From Woeseiaceae bacterium (GTDB lineage Bacteria > Pseudomonadota > Gammaproteobacteria > Steroidobacterales > Woeseiaceae), in the NCBI GenBank assembly GCA_028822065.1, contig JAPKEL010000007.1, positions 17,872 to 81,871 of the forward strand: a stretch of 64,000 nucleotides of DNA, read 5' to 3'. The notes under the pieces were generated by a model. It saw only the letters and a list, made by a program, of their open reading frames with translations, was not told where the DNA came from and made no database searches. The position numbers and the translations under genes are program-made. This document shows positions 27,850 to 37,671 of the stretch, piece by piece. Positions within the stretch are counted from its first letter, which is position 1. Each line of letters opens with the position of its first letter.

Positions 27850-28632
27850 TTAAGTATGTCTTTCAATTAACATTTTCTTTGTATTAGCTATTGCTTCAGC
27901 TGGATTCAGGCCTTTAGGACAAGTATTTGTACAATTCATAATTGTATGGCAACGATACAAACGAAAAGAATCCTCTAAATCGTTCAATCTCTCTTCTTGT
28001 GCATCATCACGACTATCTACAAGCCAGCGATAAGATGCTAATAATGCAGCCGGGCCCAAAAAACGATCGCTGTTCCACCAATAACTTGGGCAGCTGGTAG
28101 AGCAGCATGCACACAATATACATGCGGCAGGCTCATCAATTTTCTCTTGATCTTCTTTTGATTGAATTCGCTCACTACCCTCAGGTGGATTTGTTTTATT
28201 TTGAAGCCATGGTTTGATAGAAGCATATTGAGCATAAAAATTTGTTAGATCAGGAACCAAGTCTTTAATAACAGGCATATGAGGTAATGGGTATATTTTA
28301 GTATCACCCATCACTGAATCTGCTGAAATCGTGCACGCCAGTGTATTACCGCCGTTTATATTCATCGCGCATGACCCGCAGATACCCTCTCTACAAGACC
28401 TTCGAAACGTTAAAGTAGGATCAATTTCATTTTTTATTTTAATTAAAACATCCAATACCATTGGTCCACAATTATCCATATCGATATCAAATGTATCCAT
28501 TCTTGGATTATCACTGATATCTGGATCATAGCGGTAAACAATAAAGCGTTTTACATTTTTTGTATCACCGGGTGCCACAAAATGTTTGCCTTTTTTTACT
28601 CTTGATTTTAAAGGTAATCTAAATTCAGCCAT
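27850..28632 (-). CDS. sdhB: Succinate dehydrogenase iron-sulfur subunit
   Basis: SdhB carries three Fe-S clusters passing electrons from FAD to ubiquinone. The 260-residue protein shows the plant-type [2Fe-2S] motif CREGICGSC, and the ferredoxin-type groups [12 protein letters not shown] and [17 protein letters not shown] for the [4Fe-4S] and [3Fe-4S] clusters. It is slightly longer than the E. coli subunit because of a longer N-terminus. It lies 25 bases downstream of sdhA. Confidence 0.97.
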   Translation of the reverse strand: MAEFRLPLKSRVKKGKHFVAPGDTKNVKRFIVYRYDPDISDNPRMDTFDIDMDNCGPMVLDVLIKIKNEIDPTLTFRRSCREGICGSCAMNINGGNTLACTISADSVMGDTKIYPLPHMPVIKDLVPDLTNFYAQYASIKPWLQNKTNPPEGSERIQSKEDQEKIDEPAACILCACCSTSCPSYWWNSDRFLGPAALLASYRWLVDSRDDAQEERLNDLEDSFRLYRCHTIMNCTNTCPKGLNPAEAIANTKKMLIERHT

Positions 28633-28657
28633 TGTAAACCTCGCGTATTTTTTTCAT

Positions 28658-30442
28658 CTAATACACCCTTGCTTTTGGAGGAATGGCTTCAACCTCATCA
28701 GATAAAGTCTCTTGATGGACCGGTCGATAGTCAAAACTTACTTCGCCTGGCTCACCAACCCAACATAAAGTATGTGTCATCCACAATTTATCATCGCGAT
28801 CAGGAAAATCCTCACGTGCATGAGCACCACGACTCTCTTTTCGATTTGAGGCAGACTCAATGGTTGCAGATGCATTGATAAGTAAATTCTCAAGCTCCAT
28901 TGTTTCAATTAAATCTGTATTCCAAATCAATGAGCGATCCGCCACTGAGATATCCGCAAACGTTTTGTAAGATTCTCTCAGCAAATCAACACCCTCATCA
29001 AGGGATTCACCTGTACGAAAAACTGCGGCATGATTTTGCATAATTTTTTGCATTTCGAGACGAATTTCTGATGTTAACCTTGATCCATTCGCGTTCCTGA
29101 GTTTATCTATTCTAGATATACTATTATTGCCTGCATTATCCGGTAACACTTTGAATGTCTTTTTATCTTTTAGTTTTTCAGCGCAATATTTGGCCGCAGA
29201 ACGGCCGAATACCACTAAATCTAATAACGAGTTAGAGCCTAGGCGATTTGCGCCATGAACTGATACACAACCAGCTTCACCTACTGCCATTAAACCATTA
29301 ACGACTGACTCAGGATCATCATTACGCTTAGTAACCACCTCTCCCTTGTAATTGGTCGGTATCCCGCCCATATTGTAATGGACAGTTGGTAAGACTGGGA
29401 TGGGCTCTTTAGTGACGTCAACGGCTGCGAATACTCTTGCAGATTCAGCGATCCCTGGCAATCTCTCATTAATAACCTCTGACCCAAGATGTTCAAGATG
29501 CAAATTAATATGGTCTTTTTCAGGACCAACACCCCTTCCTTCTTGAATTTCAATTGTCATGGAACGACTGACAACATCTCTGGAAGCTAAGTCTTTTGTG
29601 TTAGGTGCGTATCGCTCCATAAACCGCTCACCTTCAGAATTCGTCAGATAGCCACCTTCACCTCTCGCACCTTCAGTAATCAACATACCTGCGCCATAAA
29701 TACCTGTAGGATGAAATTGTACAAATTCCATATCCTGTACCGGCAGTCCAGCTCTTAAAACCATAGCACTGCCATCTCCAGTACAAGTATGAGCAGATGT
29801 ACAAGAAAAATATGACCTACCATAGCCACCTGTAGCCAAAATTACTTGATGCGATCTAAATCGATGTAACTTACCGGTCGCCATCTCAAGAGCTACTATG
29901 CCATGGCATTCTTGATTTTCCATAATTAAATCAATAGCAAAAAATTCAATGAAAAATTCAGCTGATTTTTTCAATGATTGTTGGTATAAAGTATGCAGCA
30001 TTGCATGCCCAGTTCGATCTGCAGCAGCGCAGGTTCTCTGCGCAATCCCCTCACCATAATGAGTCGTCATCCCACCAAATGGTCGCTGATAAATTAAGCC
30101 ATCTTCGGTTCTAGAGAAAGGCACACCATAATGCTCAAGCTCAATGACTGCGTCGGGTGCTTCTTTACACATATATTCAATAGCATCTTGATCTCCCAGC
30201 CAGTCTCCACCTTTGACCGTATCGTACATATGCCATCGCCAGTCATCTTCACCCATGTTACCTAAGGCAGCACTGATACCACCTTGTGCAGCAACAGTAT
30301 GACTTCGAGTCGGGAATACCTTTGTGATGCATGCGGTCTTTAAATCACCCTCAGCAAGACCAAATGTTGCTCTTAATCCAGCACCGCCAGCACCGACAAC
30401 TACAACATCATAGTCATGATCTATGAATTTATATTCACTCAT
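28658..30442 (-). CDS. sdhA: Succinate dehydrogenase flavoprotein subunit
   Basis: SdhA oxidises succinate to fumarate with covalent FAD at the cytoplasmic face of complex II. The 594-residue protein has the Rossmann motif [12 protein letters not shown] (about 14-25), the flavinylated His in [11 protein letters not shown] (His48), and substrate-site residues in [11 protein letters not shown] and the Arg-rich region near [20 protein letters not shown] 30442 overlaps the sdhD stop by one base (TGATG); a TTG one codon upstream is less likely. Confidence 0.98.
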   Translation of the reverse strand: MSEYKFIDHDYDVVVVGAGGAGLRATFGLAEGDLKTACITKVFPTRSHTVAAQGGISAALGNMGEDDWRWHMYDTVKGGDWLGDQDAIEYMCKEAPDAVIELEHYGVPFSRTEDGLIYQRPFGGMTTHYGEGIAQRTCAAADRTGHAMLHTLYQQSLKKSAEFFIEFFAIDLIMENQECHGIVALEMATGKLHRFRSHQVILATGGYGRSYFSCTSAHTCTGDGSAMVLRAGLPVQDMEFVQFHPTGIYGAGMLITEGARGEGGYLTNSEGERFMERYAPNTKDLASRDVVSRSMTIEIQEGRGVGPEKDHINLHLEHLGSEVINERLPGIAESARVFAAVDVTKEPIPVLPTVHYNMGGIPTNYKGEVVTKRNDDPESVVNGLMAVGEAGCVSVHGANRLGSNSLLDLVVFGRSAAKYCAEKLKDKKTFKVLPDNAGNNSISRIDKLRNANGSRLTSEIRLEMQKIMQNHAAVFRTGESLDEGVDLLRESYKTFADISVADRSLIWNTDLIETMELENLLINASATIESASNRKESRGAHAREDFPDRDDKLWMTHTLCWVGEPGEVSFDYRPVHQETLSDEVEAIPPKARVY

Positions 30443-30825
30443 CAAATAACCCCATAATAAATGACGATCAAAGAAACTATTAAAACAATACTTAGAATTA
30501 AATGAATTTTTTTATTCAAGTTCAAACAAAATTTTCTCTGGGAAGGTTGGTGTATATAATCTTCAATAATCACGTCTAGTCCGAGGGAAGAATGATAAGT
30601 TAATGACAGGCCAAAGAAAATTAACATCATAAGATTGAGTGGATATCCAACCCAACTCCTCATCTCGGCATACTGATAGCTATCAAACGTTGTTAAGGAA
30701 ATCAAAAACCAACCGCCAAAAATGATCAAAAAAACTGCAGTCAATCTTTGAGACCACCAATGAGCTGAGGCACCCTTAACTAAAGGATTGTTAAACAGGA
30801 TATTTAAAAAACTTTTATAATTCAT
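30442..30825 (-). CDS. sdhD: Succinate dehydrogenase membrane anchor subunit SdhD
   Basis: One of two membrane subunits anchoring complex II and forming the heme b and quinone sites. The 127-residue protein has three transmembrane helices and the conserved [16 protein letters not shown] segment (about 77-92), whose His, Asp and Tyr correspond to heme/quinone-site residues. The ATG overlaps the sdhC stop by four bases and the stop overlaps sdhA. Confidence 0.94.
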   Translation of the reverse strand: MNYKSFLNILFNNPLVKGASAHWWSQRLTAVFLIIFGGWFLISLTTFDSYQYAEMRSWVGYPLNLMMLIFFGLSLTYHSSLGLDVIIEDYIHQPSQRKFCLNLNKKIHLILSIVLIVSLIVIYYGVI

Positions 30826-31196
30826 TTAGCTAACCAAAAAAATACTGTCAAAACAACACTCCCGAGAATCACTAGTCGAGCAGAGAGTTCAACTTTATCT
30901 TTATTAAATCCACGCCCCGTATCCCAGTATAAATGACGGATACCATTACAAAAATGAAGAAAAAAAGCGAAACTCCAAAGAAAGAGAGCTAGCTGGCCTA
31001 ACCATGATTTCATGATTAAAAGAAAAAAGTCATAACCACTTTGACTGAACGCAATAGTTACCAACCATAAAATAAAAACCATCATACCGAAAGATAATGC
31101 AGCTCCCGTGACACGATGCATTATCGATAAAATCATAGTTATTGGCCAGCGATAAATCGTTAAATGAGGCGATAGTGGTCTTGGGCGGTTAGCCAT
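30822..31196 (-). CDS. sdhC: Succinate dehydrogenase cytochrome b556 subunit SdhC
   Basis: The 124-residue protein begins RPLSPHLTIYRWPITMILSI and has SIMHRVTGAAL (Ser and Arg of the quinone site, about 24-34) and HFCNGIRHLYWDTG (heme-ligand His region, about 81-94), with three transmembrane helices. All features match SdhC. It lies 37 bases downstream of the DUF1674-type small gene and is followed by sdhD, sdhA, sdhB and sdhE. Confidence 0.96.
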   Translation of the reverse strand: MANRPRPLSPHLTIYRWPITMILSIMHRVTGAALSFGMMVFILWLVTIAFSQSGYDFFLLIMKSWLGQLALFLWSFAFFLHFCNGIRHLYWDTGRGFNKDKVELSARLVILGSVVLTVFFWLAK

Positions 31197-31233
31197 ATTT
31201 ATAATATTCTCAATAAAAAAACAATGGTTTTAC

Positions 31234-31395
31234 TTAAAAATCAATACAACGTCCATTTTTTTCCCAATCCCCGTATCTAGAGGGATCTAGTCCACCTCTC
31301 CCTCCTATTTCTTTCTTATTTAATACGCTAGACGCGGAGGTAATTTTACTATTCTTTAATTTTATTTCAGTGTCATTTTTAGATCTACTTTTCAT
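31234..31395 (-). CDS. DUF1674 / SDHAF4-like small protein heading the sdh operon
   Basis: A 53-residue ORF from ATG 31395 to TAA. The C-terminal half reads GGRGGLDPSRYGDWEKNGR and ends CIDF, which closely matches the DUF1674 signature (GG-x-G-P-EPTRYGDWE-x-x-GR-x-x-DF) of mitochondrial SDHAF4/Sdh8 and alphaproteobacterial homologues. SDHAF4 binds flavinylated SdhA and helps it join SdhB. The N-terminal half is basic and low in complexity, as usual. It lies directly upstream of sdhC in the same direction, strong contextual support. No Shine-Dalgarno sequence is seen and the -10 box lies six bases before the ATG. Confidence 0.87.
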   Translation of the reverse strand: MKSRSKNDTEIKLKNSKITSASSVLNKKEIGGRGGLDPSRYGDWEKNGRCIDF

Positions 31396-31401
31396 AAGAC
31401 A

Positions 31402-31410
31402 ATTATGCCA
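31402..31410 (-). promoter_or_regulatory. Putative extended -10 promoter of the sdh operon
   Basis: On the minus strand TGGCATAAT (31410-31402) fits an extended -10 element. The last base is separated from the ATG at 31395 by six bases, so transcription would begin at or next to the start codon. No good -35 box is apparent. Assigned by eye. Confidence 0.4.
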
Positions 31411-31446
31411 GAATAATCAAACCGATGTAGACTATTAACCTTTCTA

Positions 31447-32304
31447 ATGTTACAAATGCATACAAGAATGAATGAAAAATTATTTGACATAATCCAAGTA
31501 TCAGGCGCCGATCGTATTGCCTTTCTGCAGGGGCAATTTACTCAGGATATTAAGCTATTGTCTTCGTCAAAGATTCTCTTCGGTGCACTGTGCAACCCCA
31601 AAGGACGGGTATTTGCAACATGTCAATTATTTACTACGAAGGACAAGGTTAATATCATCTTACCAGCCTCAATGATCGATCATGTCATAAAAAGATTAAG
31701 TCTTTACAAACTTAGATCTGATGTTTGCATAGAGAGAAATAAGCATATTCAATCTTTCTGTATTCAATATACAGATAGTGCATCATCCTTTAGTCAGTCT
31801 GTTCATGATAATCAAGAATTGGGAAATGCTTACGTGTCACATCAGCTTAAAAGAACAAATGACATCGAATTCTTTATTTATGAGAATAATTCAGATTCTA
31901 ATACAACCAAGCCAATTACTCATCTTAATAATGACCAATGGAAAGCAGCAAGAATTGCAAACGGAATAGTTGATGTGGTGCCTGATACTTCAGAAAAATA
32001 TACTCCACATATGCTCAATCTTGACATCATGAAAGGAATAAGTTTCGACAAAGGTTGTTATATAGGTCAAGAGATTGTCGCCAGAACAGAATTTATAGGA
32101 AAAGTTAAAAGACGTGCCGTTTCTTATTCATTATCCTCAAAAATAAATTCGCGTGATGAAAAGTTTTATCTCGGTGAAGATACCATAGGAATCGATATTT
32201 TATCTATCTCCGCTGAAATGATGATTGCCCTAGTAAATACCTCCATCGCTAGTAAAAAGTTAACTTACAAAAGAGGTATTGCAACCCCAATCAATACAGA
32301 ATAA
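31447..32304 (+). CDS. ygfZ: Folate-binding Fe-S cluster protein YgfZ
   Basis: YgfZ (GcvT-like, COG0354; IBA57/CAF17 relative) uses tetrahydrofolate to support maturation or repair of certain Fe-S enzymes such as MiaB. The 285-residue protein has IAFLQGQFTQDI (about 23-34) and the diagnostic KGCYIGQEIVARTEF (about 201-215) with the essential Cys. It is divergent from the sdh operon, echoing the sdhE-ygfZ proximity in E. coli. Start choice is uncertain: ATGs at codons 1, 4 and 8 lack a clear ribosome-binding site. Confidence 0.93.
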   Translation: MLQMHTRMNEKLFDIIQVSGADRIAFLQGQFTQDIKLLSSSKILFGALCNPKGRVFATCQLFTTKDKVNIILPASMIDHVIKRLSLYKLRSDVCIERNKHIQSFCIQYTDSASSFSQSVHDNQELGNAYVSHQLKRTNDIEFFIYENNSDSNTTKPITHLNNDQWKAARIANGIVDVVPDTSEKYTPHMLNLDIMKGISFDKGCYIGQEIVARTEFIGKVKRRAVSYSLSSKINSRDEKFYLGEDTIGIDILSISAEMMIALVNTSIASKKLTYKRGIATPINTE

Positions 32305-32319
32305 AAAAAATTATATCCT

Positions 32320-33825
32320 TTAATCAAAGTTTTCATGTCGCATATATGGAAAAAGTAACACATCCCTTATTGATGCAGAGTCAGTAAAAAGCATTACCAA
32401 TCGATCTATTCCAATACCCAGACCAGCAGTTGGTGGTAATCCATATTCAAGTGCTCTGATGTAGTCATGATCAAAAGACATAGCCTCTTCATCACCGGCC
32501 GATGCATTTGATACTTGCTCTAAAAATCTTTGCGCTTGATCTTCTGAATCGTTTAATTCAGAGAATCCGTTTGCTAGCTCACGACCTGATACAAAAAATT
32601 CAAACCGATCAGTAACAAATGGGTCCTTATCATTCTTCCTTGATAAAGGTGAAATTTCAGTTGGGTATGCACAAATAAAAGTCGGTGCAATTAAATGGGA
32701 CTCACATGTTTTGTCAAAAATTTCAGCTTGGATTTTTCCAGGACCATAATTAGCTTGTATCTTTATACCCATTTTTTCTGCAAATTCTGTCAGGTAATTT
32801 AGATCCCGAATATCTTCACTTTTGATATTTTCATTATATTTACAGATCACCTCTTCCATTGTGAAGCGCTGAAAGGGTTTTGAGAAGTCTATCGATTGTT
32901 CTTGGTATTGTATTGTCAAAGAATTATGAATTATTTCACTAATCCCACGCATTAAATTTTCTACTAAAGTCATAAAATCTTCATAATCAGCATAGGCCCT
33001 GTATAGCTCCAGCATGGTAAACTCTGGATTATGCTGCGTAGAAACGCCCTCGTTTCTAAAATTTCTATTGATCTCATAAACACGCTCAAAGCCCCCTACC
33101 ACTAATCTTTTTAAAAAAAGTTCTGGCGCTATTCTTAGAAAAAGATTCATATCAAGCGCGTTATGATGAGTCTCAAATGGTTTTGCAACTGCTCCACCGG
33201 GAACACTGTGCATCATAGGTGTTTCAACTTCCATAAAATCCTGAGAATCCAAGAAAGTTCTAATAAAGGATACGATTTTAGTTCTTACCAGAAAAACATC
33301 TCTGCTTTCTTTGTTCATTATTAGATCAACATACCGCTGTCGATAGCGAGTTTCCTGATCTGCCAAGCCATGAAATTTTTCTGGTAGAGGCCTGAGTGAC
33401 TTTGTTAAGATCTCGGCCTGATCTGCTAGAACGGTTAATTCATTTGTGTTTGTTTTAAATAAAATTCCGGTGATATTGAGAATATCGCCGACATCCCATT
33501 TTTTAAAGTCCTGATAAAGACCATCAGGCAAGCGGTCTCGCTCCATCCTAACTTGAATTTGGCCTGAAGCATCTTGTATTTTGATGAAACTCGCTTTACC
33601 CATGACTCGTTTTACCATCATGCGCCCCGCCACAGTCGTACTGATCTGTAATTTTTCTAGGCTCTCTTTATCAGAACTATCATATTCTACATGTAATTCA
33701 TCAGCGAAACTTGATCGACGAAAGTGGTTAGGAAAGGCATTGCCTTGCTCTCTCAACAATGACAACTTTCTTCTTCTTTCAGTAATTAACTCATTTTCAT
33801 CATTATTTTTATTTTTATTATCCAC
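32320..33825 (-). CDS. lysS: Lysine--tRNA ligase (class II)
   Basis: The 501-residue enzyme has an N-terminal OB-fold anticodon domain, class II motif 1 near [16 protein letters not shown] and [16 protein letters not shown], motif 2 [18 protein letters not shown], and motif 3 [13 protein letters not shown]. The start is GTG 33825, directly after the prfB stop, with AAGGA seven bases upstream. prfB-lysS is the classic gammaproteobacterial operon. ygfZ converges from the other side with 15 bases between. Confidence 0.98.
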   Translation of the reverse strand: MDNKNKNNDENELITERRRKLSLLREQGNAFPNHFRRSSFADELHVEYDSSDKESLEKLQISTTVAGRMMVKRVMGKASFIKIQDASGQIQVRMERDRLPDGLYQDFKKWDVGDILNITGILFKTNTNELTVLADQAEILTKSLRPLPEKFHGLADQETRYRQRYVDLIMNKESRDVFLVRTKIVSFIRTFLDSQDFMEVETPMMHSVPGGAVAKPFETHHNALDMNLFLRIAPELFLKRLVVGGFERVYEINRNFRNEGVSTQHNPEFTMLELYRAYADYEDFMTLVENLMRGISEIIHNSLTIQYQEQSIDFSKPFQRFTMEEVICKYNENIKSEDIRDLNYLTEFAEKMGIKIQANYGPGKIQAEIFDKTCESHLIAPTFICAYPTEISPLSRKNDKDPFVTDRFEFFVSGRELANGFSELNDSEDQAQRFLEQVSNASAGDEEAMSFDHDYIRALEYGLPPTAGLGIGIDRLVMLFTDSASIRDVLLFPYMRHENFD

Positions 33826-34924
33826 TTATAATCCTTGCTTTAAGCTAGCCTCAATAAATTTATCAAGATCTCCGTCCAATACGGCTTGTGTATTGCCAGT
33901 CTCTATACCTGTTCTTAGGTCTTTTATACGACTTTGATCTAACACGTAAGATCTTATTTGACTTCCCCAGCCAACATCTGCCTTGGAATCTTCAAGCAGA
34001 GATGCTTCTGAACCTTTTCTCTGCAACTCCAATTCATAAAGCTTTGCCTTTAATTGCTTCATCGCTGTGGCCTTATTTTTATGTTGGGATCTATCATTTT
34101 GACATTGTACTACTACATTGGTCGGTAAGTGAGTAATTCTAACCGCTGATTCTGTTCGATTTACATGCTGACCACCCGCACCACTAGCGCGATAGACATC
34201 AATCCTCAAATCCGATGGATCTATCTCAATTTCGATATCATCATTCACTTCAGGCATAACAAATACTGATGCAAAAGAAGTGTGCCTTTTATTGCTAGAG
34301 TCAAATGGTGATTTTCTAACCAATCTATGCACACCAGTTTCAGTTCTCAGCCATCCGTATACATATTCTCCAGAAACCTGAATAGTGGCACTCTTTATTC
34401 CAGCAACATCTCCGGCTGAAACTTCAATAACCTCAACCTTATAATCATGTGATTCAGCCCATCTAAGATACATTCTCAACATCATTTCAGCCCAGTCTTG
34501 AGCCTCTGTACCGCCCGCCCCTGATTGGATATCAATAAATGCATTAGAGTCATCCATTTCACCACTAAACATTCTCCGAAACTCTAATAACGCGATCTGT
34601 TTATCTAAATCTTCAATTTCAGTGGTAATATCTTGTATGGTTGATAAATCATTCTCAGCAACCGCTAAATCCATTAACTCATTGGCATCAGTGCATGAGA
34701 TCTGCATGGTATCCAATCCATCGACAATCAATTCTAAACTAGCACGTTCTCTACCCAATGCCTGAGCTCGATCGGGCTCACTCCATACATTAGGATCTTC
34801 AAGCTCTCTTTTAACTTCAGTGAGTCTCTCAGACTTAATTTCATAGTCAAAGGTACCCCCTAAGCGAATCTATACGCTCAAGTATATTATTGATAAGTTG
34901 TTTTAAATTATTGATTTCAATCAT
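33826..34924 (-). CDS. prfB: Peptide chain release factor 2, with programmed +1 frameshift
   Basis: RF2 ends translation at UGA and UAA. Frame one runs 25 codons from ATG 34924 to an in-frame TGA at 34849-34847; the main frame continues from GAC 34848-34846 to 33826. The joined protein is 365 residues, the same as E. coli RF2. The junction is the classic AGGGGG-TAC-CTT-TGA-C. The main part has SPF (RKSPFDSS), the stop-codon reading motif for UGA/UAA, and GGQ ([14 protein letters not shown]), which triggers hydrolysis. The ATG overlaps the recJ stop by eight bases; lysS follows. Confidence 0.96.
34846..34861 (-). promoter_or_regulatory. RF2 programmed +1 frameshift site
   Basis: AGGGGGTACCTTTGAC on the minus strand: an internal Shine-Dalgarno (AGGGGG), three bases, then the slippery CTT codon and TGA followed by C. 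When RF2 is scarce the ribosome pauses at TGA and slips forward one base, completing RF2. It differs from E. coli (TAT) only by the synonymous TAC codon. Confidence 0.96.
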
Positions 34925-36626
34925 AATATTCATTAATAAAAATATTCTCTACAAGTAACTGAGCTGAGGCTTTACCTCTAAATTCATTTACTTGAAGCTT
35001 GTAAATTAATTCTACCGCATCTCTAGCTACAATACTGACCTGATTGAAAGCAATGGCATCTATTGAAACCTCACTTCCTATTGATTTAACTCTCATTTTA
35101 AGATGGTTATTACCCACTACACGCTGCTCTAATAGATGAAATTTTCCATGGAATATCGGCTCATCAAATCCCGCTCCCCATGGTCCATAACTTTCAATCA
35201 TGCGAGCAAATTCAATGGTCAATTTTTGATATGGTATTTGACCATCAACATATATTGCGCCAGTAAAATCGATAGTTGGATAAAGTTTTTTTATGTGTGC
35301 AGAGGCATGAGTTTTAAATTTATCAAAATACTTCTCTTTAATCGTTAAGCCAGCCGCCATTGAATGACCACCAAATTTTTCTATTAACTGAGGATTTTCA
35401 GTGGCAATTGATTCAAGCAAATCTTTTATATGCAAACCAGGAATAGATCTTGCAGATCCTTTTAAAATTCCTTTACTCTCTTCTGCAAAAGCGATGACAG
35501 GTCTATTGCAATGATCTTTGAGTCTAGAAGCAACCAAGCCAACTATACCTTGATGCCATTTTTTGTCATAAATACACAGGCATAATGGTAAATTAGTCTC
35601 AGTAAACCTTTCAATATAGGCATATGCTTCACGCTGCATTTGCTGCTCAATATCCTGGCGTTTTTTATTTTTTTCACCTAGAGCAATAGCACATTTCAAA
35701 GCAATTGAATTATCATCAGTAAGAAGACATTCGATCCCTATCGATATATCCTCAAGTCTTCCTGCGGCATTAATTTTTGGACCTAAAGAGAACCCTAAAT
35801 CCATACTTGTTAGCTTATTATAATCCTTTCCTGACTCCTTAATAAGTGCCAAAATTCCTGGTACGCAGAGTTTATTTTGAATTCTTTTCAAGCCTTCTTT
35901 GACTAAAACCCGATTATTAAAATCTAATTTTACTACATCCGCAATTGTTCCAAGTGCTACTAAATCAAGGTAACGAGTTGAAACCTTTGCTGCACCAACT
36001 TGTCCTTTAATTTCTAATTCCCTGCCAAGAGCGGCCATTAGATAGAATGCCACTCCAACACCAGCTAAATTTTTACTAATAAATTTACTGTTCTTTATAT
36101 TTGGGTTCACTATTACATTAGCATTTGGTAAATCAGGGCCTGGCAAGTGATGATCGGTCACCAAAACATCAATACCGAATTGTCGGGCCTTGTCCACCCC
36201 TTCGATACTTGAAATACCATTATCAACAGTAATTAAAAGCTTAGGATTGTATGTCTTTGCTTGCTCAACAACTTCTAAAGTCAATCCATAACCATAATCA
36301 AATCTATTTGGCACGATATAGTTAATTTTTTTAAACCCATAATCACCAAGACAGCGCATCAAAAGAGCTATACTTGTTGCACCATCAACATCGTAATCAC
36401 CTATGATAAGTATATTTTCATCCTTATACTTTTGTATTATTTTTATTGCGTTGTCTAGATTCTCCAGAGAACTAACGGGCGCTAGAGCTCTTAATTGGTA
36501 GTTATATTCTTCCTTATTATTAACTCCTCTAGCTGATAAAATTCTAGCTATCAAAGGGTCAATTTCTCCCAATAAATTGCTGTCGTTGTATTTTCTTTCG
36601 TAAATGATTGGATTTTTTTGCCTCAT
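34917..36626 (-). CDS. recJ: Single-stranded-DNA-specific exonuclease RecJ
   Basis: RecJ is a 5'-3' exonuclease acting in recombination and mismatch repair. The 569-residue protein has DHH-family motifs IIGDYDVDGATS (motif I, about 75-86), TVDNGIS and TDHHLPG (DHH, about 157-163), then DHHA1 features SIPGLHIKDLL and FGGHSMAAGLT, and a C-terminal OB fold. Length fits the family. It overlaps the COG4255-like gene upstream by four bases and prfB downstream by eight. Confidence 0.97.
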   Translation of the reverse strand: MRQKNPIIYERKYNDSNLLGEIDPLIARILSARGVNNKEEYNYQLRALAPVSSLENLDNAIKIIQKYKDENILIIGDYDVDGATSIALLMRCLGDYGFKKINYIVPNRFDYGYGLTLEVVEQAKTYNPKLLITVDNGISSIEGVDKARQFGIDVLVTDHHLPGPDLPNANVIVNPNIKNSKFISKNLAGVGVAFYLMAALGRELEIKGQVGAAKVSTRYLDLVALGTIADVVKLDFNNRVLVKEGLKRIQNKLCVPGILALIKESGKDYNKLTSMDLGFSLGPKINAAGRLEDISIGIECLLTDDNSIALKCAIALGEKNKKRQDIEQQMQREAYAYIERFTETNLPLCLCIYDKKWHQGIVGLVASRLKDHCNRPVIAFAEESKGILKGSARSIPGLHIKDLLESIATENPQLIEKFGGHSMAAGLTIKEKYFDKFKTHASAHIKKLYPTIDFTGAIYVDGQIPYQKLTIEFARMIESYGPWGAGFDEPIFHGKFHLLEQRVVGNNHLKMRVKSIGSEVSIDAIAFNQVSIVARDAVELIYKLQVNEFRGKASAQLLVENIFINEYYD

Positions 36627-37588
36627 AAATTACGCTCAATTTTTTTTATAACATCTGAATTACGCCACATTCTATATTTATGAAAAGTACTTATATCAGC
36701 CGTCCATCCATCTCTGAAGATCAAAATCAATCGCTCAGGTTTAAATTTTAATTGATACTGATGAATAGCAGATAAAGAAATTCGTAGCTGCTCTTCATTT
36801 GATATTTCAGAAACCTGATTATCCGGCGAAACAGCAACAAAAGCACCTCGCTCTTGACTGCAAAATTCCTCTAAACTTTTATTAAAAGAACTCACATTTG
36901 ATTTAGATAAATACCAGTACCCTTTAATAATAGGGTCATTAGCATATAAAGTTGGTAATTTATGAGTTGTTAAAGAATTGAGCTGACCGCCACCCCATAC
37001 CCACAAAGAATTCATTAAGTTACTATCAATAAAATCACTATTATGAATTATCATCTGAATTTCATTGATTAATTGGCCGTATATATTTGATTTATCATTT
37101 TTAGGTAAGACTTCATTAATAGCTAGATTAGATATTTCACTTGGTGAGTGCATACTTACTGGAATCGGAATCTCTGATTGCAAATAACCTGTTATGCCAT
37201 TGGTTGTTAATTCTATTGAATAATGACTGGCCAAGTTTTGGTTTATTTCATTATAGGCACGGACCATATTTTCCATATCTTCTTGAGTTCGATTAATCGG
37301 TTTTATACGCATTCGATTTAAATGGGCTTGAACGAAAACTGGATCAGCCGCAGCTATCCATTTACTTGGCTTTTTCTTGGTTTCTCCATAGAATCTCAGT
37401 GCTCCGACATTGTATAACTGCTCTTTAATATTAAAATAATACAAAATCCGATTAATGATACTTGCAGAGGACTTGTCATAAGATAGATTAGATCTGGCAA
37501 GCCAGTTTTTCAGCTGAGGATCAATATCATGATATCCCGCTAATTTAGGCAACACTATGATAGAAAGAGAATGTTTTGCTGATGGCAT
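36623..37588 (-). CDS. COG4255-like conserved protein upstream of recJ, function unknown
   Basis: A 321-residue protein from ATG 37588. It has SLSIIVLP near the N-terminus, DPVFVQAHLNRMRI, and NSLWVWGGGQL, the most recognisable motif of an uncharacterised proteobacterial family usually encoded next to recJ and sometimes annotated as a phosphoglycerate-mutase-like regulatory protein. I see no catalytic motif that proves an activity. A TTG at 37657 would add 23 residues including a hydrophobic stretch, but the family begins close to SLSIIVLP, so the later ATG is preferred. Four-base overlap with recJ suggests coupled expression. Confidence 0.72.
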   Translation of the reverse strand: MPSAKHSLSIIVLPKLAGYHDIDPQLKNWLARSNLSYDKSSASIINRILYYFNIKEQLYNVGALRFYGETKKKPSKWIAAADPVFVQAHLNRMRIKPINRTQEDMENMVRAYNEINQNLASHYSIELTTNGITGYLQSEIPIPVSMHSPSEISNLAINEVLPKNDKSNIYGQLINEIQMIIHNSDFIDSNLMNSLWVWGGGQLNSLTTHKLPTLYANDPIIKGYWYLSKSNVSSFNKSLEEFCSQERGAFVAVSPDNQVSEISNEEQLRISLSAIHQYQLKFKPERLILIFRDGWTADISTFHKYRMWRNSDVIKKIERNL

Positions 37589-37671
37589 CGTTACACCAAA
37601 CATATTATTATTAAATATTATCGCACAAAAAATTAAATATTTTTCATAACTCACCAAAAAGAAAGCACTAA

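Noticed and set aside
33581..33937. 118-codon plus-strand frame across the lysS-prfB junction
   Set aside because: Antisense to two well-supported genes and without any recognisable motif.
33826..34758. prfB as a 310-residue protein starting at an internal ATG, or as a broken gene
   Set aside because: The upstream frame plus the AGGGGG...CTTTGAC site rebuilds full-length 365-residue RF2; the break is programmed.
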